Of a stretch of DNA of 8,699 nt, positions 6,142 to 8,699 are shown one piece after another. Every line of letters starts with the position of its first letter. The stretch's first letter is position 1. Under the pieces are notes generated by a model. The model worked only from the letters and a program-made list of their open reading frames with translations, searched no databases and was not told where the DNA came from. This stretch comes from Deltaproteobacteria bacterium (GTDB lineage: Bacteria > Desulfobacterota > Desulfarculia > Adiutricales > Adiutricaceae): contig JAITJP010000461.1 of assembly GCA_031278835.1 (NCBI GenBank), positions 1-8,699 on the forward strand, written 5' to 3'. Both the position numbers and the translations under genes were made by a program.

Positions 6142-6223
6142 AGCCCCCCCGACCTAAGCCCGGCGGCCTAGCCAGCCCGGTGGCCTGGCTTTTAGGTCAA
6201 TCCGGGCTTCCTCAAAGGGGGCT
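6142..6223 (+). promoter_or_regulatory. Nested inverted repeats forming a structured mreD leader
   Basis: Three nested helices can form. AGCCCCC (6142-6148) pairs with GGGGGCT (6217-6223), or its first five bases with GGGCT (6204-6208). GACCTAA (6151-6157) pairs with TTAGGTC (6192-6198). AGCCAGCC (6170-6177) pairs with GG-CTGGCT (6182-6190, one bulged C) around CGGT, followed by a short T-run. A 12-bp word is repeated with one mismatch at 6158-6169 and 6175-6186. The block is GC-rich, unlike the DNA just upstream, and ends 20 nt before the mreD start. The two choices for the outer helix exclude each other, as in a switching leader. The function is inferred. Confidence 0.5.
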
Positions 6224-6243
6224 GACAAGGCGGTTAAGTAAAA

Positions 6244-6771
6244 GTGTTGACCATTGGCTCCACGGCCAGCCTGAGATTAAGAGACCTTATCATCATCATG
6301 GTTTTGGGCTTGATCCTAACCGATCTCGCCTATCTACCCACGGTGGTCCGGACTATCGGCTGGGCTTCCCCGGAATGGTCCCTAATTTTAGTTCTCTATC
6401 TGGCGGCCCGGTCCAATTTCACCGCCGCCGCGGTCACGGCCTTTTTCTTGGGCTCCTTTCAAGACGCCCTGACCATCTCGCCCGAAGGCTTGGAAGCCCT
6501 GGCCCTGGAGCTAATCGTCATCATAGTGGCCTTTGGCTCGGAATACCTGAAGGTCAATAATTTTTTACTGGTCATCTTGGTGACCCTGGCCTCGCTTCTA
6601 AAAAACACCATCTTTATCCCGGGCCTTCTAAGGGTTATGAACCTTTACATGGGCCTTTCGGCGGTTATCTTGTTTGACTGCCTGCTTAAGGCCCTCATGA
6701 CCGGCCTAGTGGCCATCCCGACCCTGGCCATCTTGGATTTCCTGACCAAGAGCAGAACGGATCAGCCCTAA
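6244..6771 (+). CDS. mreD: Rod shape-determining membrane protein MreD
   Basis: MreD is a small polytopic inner-membrane protein that works with MreC and PBP2 in lateral wall synthesis. The 175-residue product is mostly hydrophobic, with five or so membrane segments: about 15-31, 45-71, 84-100, 107-125 and 136-165. The family signature is the loop GSFQDALTISPEGLEALALEL (70-90), matching the G-D-G-AL pattern of MreD. An in-frame TAA at 6235-6237 limits the start to GTG 6244 or TTG 6247. I chose GTG, although the nearest purine-rich motif (AAGG, 6227-6230) is 13 nt away, so initiation may be weak or controlled by the structured leader. It stands alone between two long spacers, although mreC-mreD are normally adjacent. 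Confidence 0.92.
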   Translation: MLTIGSTASLRLRDLIIIMVLGLILTDLAYLPTVVRTIGWASPEWSLILVLYLAARSNFTAAAVTAFFLGSFQDALTISPEGLEALALELIVIIVAFGSEYLKVNNFLLVILVTLASLLKNTIFIPGLLRVMNLYMGLSAVILFDCLLKALMTGLVAIPTLAILDFLTKSRTDQP

Positions 6772-6776
6772 AAAGC

Positions 6777-6830
6777 CCCGCTCCGGCTTGAGATCCCGCT
6801 CCGGATTCAGGCCCCGCTCCGGACTTATAC
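6777..6830 (+). repeat. Three 18-nt tandem repeats just after the mreD stop
   Basis: CCCGCTCCGG recurs exactly at 6777, 6795 and 6813, each followed by 8 variable bases, giving a strict 18-nt period. The repeats start 5 nt after the mreD stop and lie in the mreD frame, where they would read as three Pro-Leu-Arg units; the next in-frame stop is TAG 6871-6873. They may be residues of a lost C-terminal tail or a nucleic-acid-binding site. Confidence 0.85.
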
Positions 6831-7002
6831 CACTAAATATGGTGTCAGCCTAGACTTTTATGCCAATATCTAGTTATTTTTCATTAGGTTAATTAAAAAT
6901 TATCCAGGTTACGATAAGAATAATAGCTAAGGGGTAGAAACATTAATCCTGGCCAGCTGCCTGGTTAGTACTTACTTCGAAAAGCCGTTATAAATTAAAT
7001 TG

Positions 7003-7031
7003 TTGATTTGTTCGATAAATCGTGGTATTCT
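7003..7031 (+). promoter_or_regulatory. Candidate extended -10 promoter upstream of mrdA
   Basis: TTGATT (7003-7008), a 17-nt spacer and TATTCT (7026-7031) preceded by TGG make an extended -10 type promoter (4/6 in each box). It would give a leader of over 400 nt before mrdA. The AT-rich background weakens the case. Confidence 0.35.
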
Positions 7032-7273
7032 TAAATGCGTAATTAAGACTCTTTTTATTCTATGATAAATGAATTTAAAGGTTAAAATTTAAAATAGATA
7101 CTTTCCTATCAGGAAATTTTGTCTCATAAGTTAAAAAGCTATATAGAATTTTGAGGCCTAGGCTAAACAAAATGGACTTGATTCAATACTAAAACCAATC
7201 ATTAACCAGGTTCTCAGACAGCCCCTAATAAGTAAACTCATCTTAACTACTTAAGTTCAAAAATACCAACGCT

Positions 7274-7301
7274 TTGCCTTGACCCTCCACGAAAATATAA
7301 A
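7274..7301 (+). promoter_or_regulatory. Candidate second promoter for mrdA
   Basis: TTGCCT (7274-7279) lies 16 nt before TATAAA (7296-7301). The -10 box is good and the -35 box modest. It is about 160 nt before the mrdA start. Confidence 0.25.
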
Positions 7302-7399
7302 AAAATCTCGCTTTTTATAAGTAAACTAGAAAAATTCTAATCTTTTATGTCGTTTCTTTGGAACCGATACAGTCAGTTTTTCTTTTTTCCCTTCGAGCC

Positions 7400-7423
7400 C
7401 CTAGTTTTGACTCAAAACTAAGG
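7400..7423 (+). promoter_or_regulatory. 17-bp operator-like dyad upstream of mrdA
   Basis: AGTTTTGACTCAAAACT (7403-7419) is a perfect dyad of 8-bp arms about C7411; CCT/AGG flanks extend it as a hairpin with one bulged A. The core GTTTTGACTCAAA recurs at 7459-7471, 55 bp downstream and over the mrdA start. Two spaced copies suggest a repressor or activator site, or a pair of RNA hairpins. Confidence 0.4.
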
Positions 7424-7449
7424 ACCGAATCCACTTTTTATTTCCCTTT

Positions 7450-7475
7450 AAGGCCTTTGTTTTGACTCAAACCTT
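7450..7475 (+). promoter_or_regulatory. Hairpin covering the mrdA ribosome binding site
   Basis: AAGG (7450-7453), the only binding-site candidate for the TTG start, pairs with CCTT (7472-7475). TTTG (7456-7459) pairs with CAAA (7468-7471), leaving two Cs bulged. The 8-nt loop contains the TTG start codon. The stem is short and AU-rich, so it would be only moderately stable. Confidence 0.4.
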
Positions 7476-8699
7476 TGAAAAAACCTATGACGAGAACCCA
7501 GAAAAATCCGGTTGGCTGATTTTTTTAAAAGTGGCCATGGTCGGCGTTTTCTCCATCTTCGTTCTAAGGTTGTGGTTTTTGCAAATCGACCAAGGCCAGC
7601 AGTATTTGGAGAATAGTTACTCCAATCAGTTTAGTTCGGCCTTAATCCCCACCTCCAGGGGCTTGGTCATGGATCGGCATGGGCGCCCCTTGGTCGAAAA
7701 CGAGGTGGTTTTCGAAGTTAGCGTCATCCCCAAAAACGTGACCGATCCGGTGGCCCTGACTAACCAACTGGCCATTTTGACCGGGGGCTCGGCCAAAGAC
7801 CTTTTGGAAAAATTTAGGTCCTTGGAAAAGTCCCGGCCCTATTTGTCGAGCATACTTCTCTCGGGTTTAAGCCGGGCCGATCTGGCCCTAATCGAAAGCC
7901 GCAAGCATGAAATGACCGGGCTTTCCGTAGAGATAAACTCGGTGCGTAAACCCCTTAAGGGCGATTTCGCCCCCCACGTCATTGGTTACATTGGCGAGAT
8001 AAGTCAGGACCAGCTTGATGGCGGCAATTACCCCGGCTATCGCCGGGGCGAACTGGTGGGCCAAAGCGGGGTGGAGCAGAGCTTGGAAGGCTTACTGCAC
8101 GGCCAAAAGGGCAGCCGTCAGATGACCGTGGATTCCCGGGGCCGGATGCTCGAAGAACTTAGCGTTGAGTATCCCCAACCCGGCTATGACATCAAGCTGA
8201 CCTTGGACAGTCGCTTACAGCGGGTGGCCCAATCGCTCTTGGGCGAACAGGCCGGGGCCATCGTGGTCATGGACCCCCGAAATTTTGAGATCCTGGCCTT
8301 GGCCTCGAGTCCCTTGTTTAACTTAAGTGATTTCGTGGGCGGCATCTCCGGGGAACGATGGCGTTCCCTAAACGAAGATCCCTTTAGTCCCATGCAAAAC
8401 CGGGCCGTGAACGGCCAGTATTCTCCGGGCTCGACTTTTAAGATCGCCGTTTCCTTGGCGGCCATGGCCGAGGGGGTCATTAGCCCGGAAACGGCCTTTA
8501 CCTGCGCCGGGGCCTTACGGCTAGGCAATCACAGCTTTGGCTGCTGGAATCGCCACGGCCATGGTTACGTGAACTTGCACAACTCGCTTAAACACAGCTG
8601 TGACGTCTACTACTACGAGGTGGGCCGCCGGCTGGGCGTGGATCGCTTAGCGGCCAGGGTTAGGGAGTTTTTTGGTCTGGGTAGGACTTTGGGCTTGGA
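7462..8699 (+). CDS. mrdA: Penicillin-binding protein 2 (elongation transpeptidase), 3' end outside window
   Basis: PBP2 is the monofunctional transpeptidase of the elongasome, cross-linking new peptidoglycan in the periplasm. The visible 412 residues show a short cytoplasmic start, a membrane helix (about 17-40), the pedestal motifs RGLVMDRHGRPL (66-77) and GQSGVEQSLEGLLHGQKGSRQ (200-220), and the transpeptidase domain with the active-site SPGSTFK (nucleophile Ser324, Lys327) and the SxD motif Ser379-Cys380-Asp381. The KTG motif lies beyond the window. Cys348, Cys361 and Cys380 fall in the region between and around these motifs. There is no upstream ATG; TTG 7462 has AAGG 8 nt upstream. GTG 7531 and ATG 7537 would cut into the membrane helix. 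The in-frame stop is at 7408-7410. Confidence 0.93.
   Translation, partial: MTQTFEKTYDENPEKSGWLIFLKVAMVGVFSIFVLRLWFLQIDQGQQYLENSYSNQFSSALIPTSRGLVMDRHGRPLVENEVVFEVSVIPKNVTDPVALTNQLAILTGGSAKDLLEKFRSLEKSRPYLSSILLSGLSRADLALIESRKHEMTGLSVEINSVRKPLKGDFAPHVIGYIGEISQDQLDGGNYPGYRRGELVGQSGVEQSLEGLLHGQKGSRQMTVDSRGRMLEELSVEYPQPGYDIKLTLDSRLQRVAQSLLGEQAGAIVVMDPRNFEILALASSPLFNLSDFVGGISGERWRSLNEDPFSPMQNRAVNGQYSPGSTFKIAVSLAAMAEGVISPETAFTCAGALRLGNHSFGCWNRHGHGYVNLHNSLKHSCDVYYYEVGRRLGVDRLAARVREFFGLGRTLGL

Larger units (their letters stand above)
6831..7461. other. AT-rich spacer between mreD and mrdA, no gene recognised
   Basis: About 630 nt without a recognisable gene. The block 7021-7080 is 25% GC by my count. 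It contains small dyads, CGAT/ATCG (7013-7022), TTTCC/GGAAA (7102-7116, then four Ts) and CTTAA/TTAAG (7242-7255), and an 11-bp word repeated at 7228-7238 and 7317-7327. A 9-mer, AAGCCGTTA (6982-6990), is shared with the mreC-mreD spacer (5712-5720). Candidate promoters lie at 7003-7031 and 7274-7301, and operator-like and hairpin elements at its end. No clear terminator for mreD was seen. Confidence 0.7.

Noticed and set aside
6117..6560. 147-codon + strand open frame overlapping mreD
   Set aside because: It runs mostly over mreD in another frame, is Pro/Arg/His/Gly-rich as expected of an out-of-frame reading, and shows no family features. Its first part is the structured leader.
8184..8528. 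Antisense 114-codon frame inside mrdA
   Set aside because: It is opposite well-conserved PBP2 catalytic sequence and has no recognisable domain; it is a shadow of the sense gene.

Overview
The window looks like chromosome from a Gram-negative, rod-shaped bacterium. It joins the end of a ribosomal 'alpha operon' (rpsK, rpsD, rpoA, rplQ) to a cell-elongation cluster (mreB, mreC, mreD, mrdA/PBP2). All recognisable genes are on the + strand. Gene order and protein style (zinc-type S4, long L17, PBP2 with a Cys-containing loop) suggest a deltaproteobacterial (Desulfobacterota-like) lineage, but this is an inference. Coding DNA is GC-rich, with many GGCC tetranucleotides and GCC alanine codons mixed with T-rich runs. 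Two long spacers are very AT-rich by contrast.

Region 1 (1-3000) holds the C-terminus of S11, S4 (GTG start, four-Cys zinc cluster), the RNA polymerase alpha subunit, and an L17 that carries about 175 extra residues after its normal core. A perfect hairpin with a T-run sits directly on the rpsK stop codon, and a weaker one lies between rpsD and rpoA. Transcription may therefore be adjusted inside the operon.

Region 2 (3001-3296) is a boundary. It has two good intrinsic terminators, then a tandem duplication of a 49-bp unit that itself contains a small stem followed by six Ts, then the mreB leader.

Region 3 (3297-5376) holds mreB and mreC. The spacer between them contains a GC-rich nonamer repeat, a strong hairpin, and an unrecognised 56-codon reading frame that overlaps the mreB stop and ends 2 nt before the mreC ATG. 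Two terminator-like hairpins follow mreC.

Region 4 (5377-7461) holds mreD, isolated between an 867-nt spacer and a 690-nt spacer, both mostly AT-rich and without a recognisable gene. Just before mreD there is a nested inverted-repeat structure. Just after it are three 18-nt tandem repeats in the mreD frame. The second spacer ends in a 17-bp dyad and a hairpin that would hide the ribosome binding site of mrdA.

Region 5 (7462-8699) is the N-terminal two thirds of PBP2, cut by the window end. MreB, MreC, MreD and PBP2 work together in the elongasome that builds the lateral wall. Their conserved parts look intact. What is unusual is the spacing and the amount of candidate regulatory structure between them. 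I found no CRISPR array, tRNA, rRNA, transposase or attachment site.
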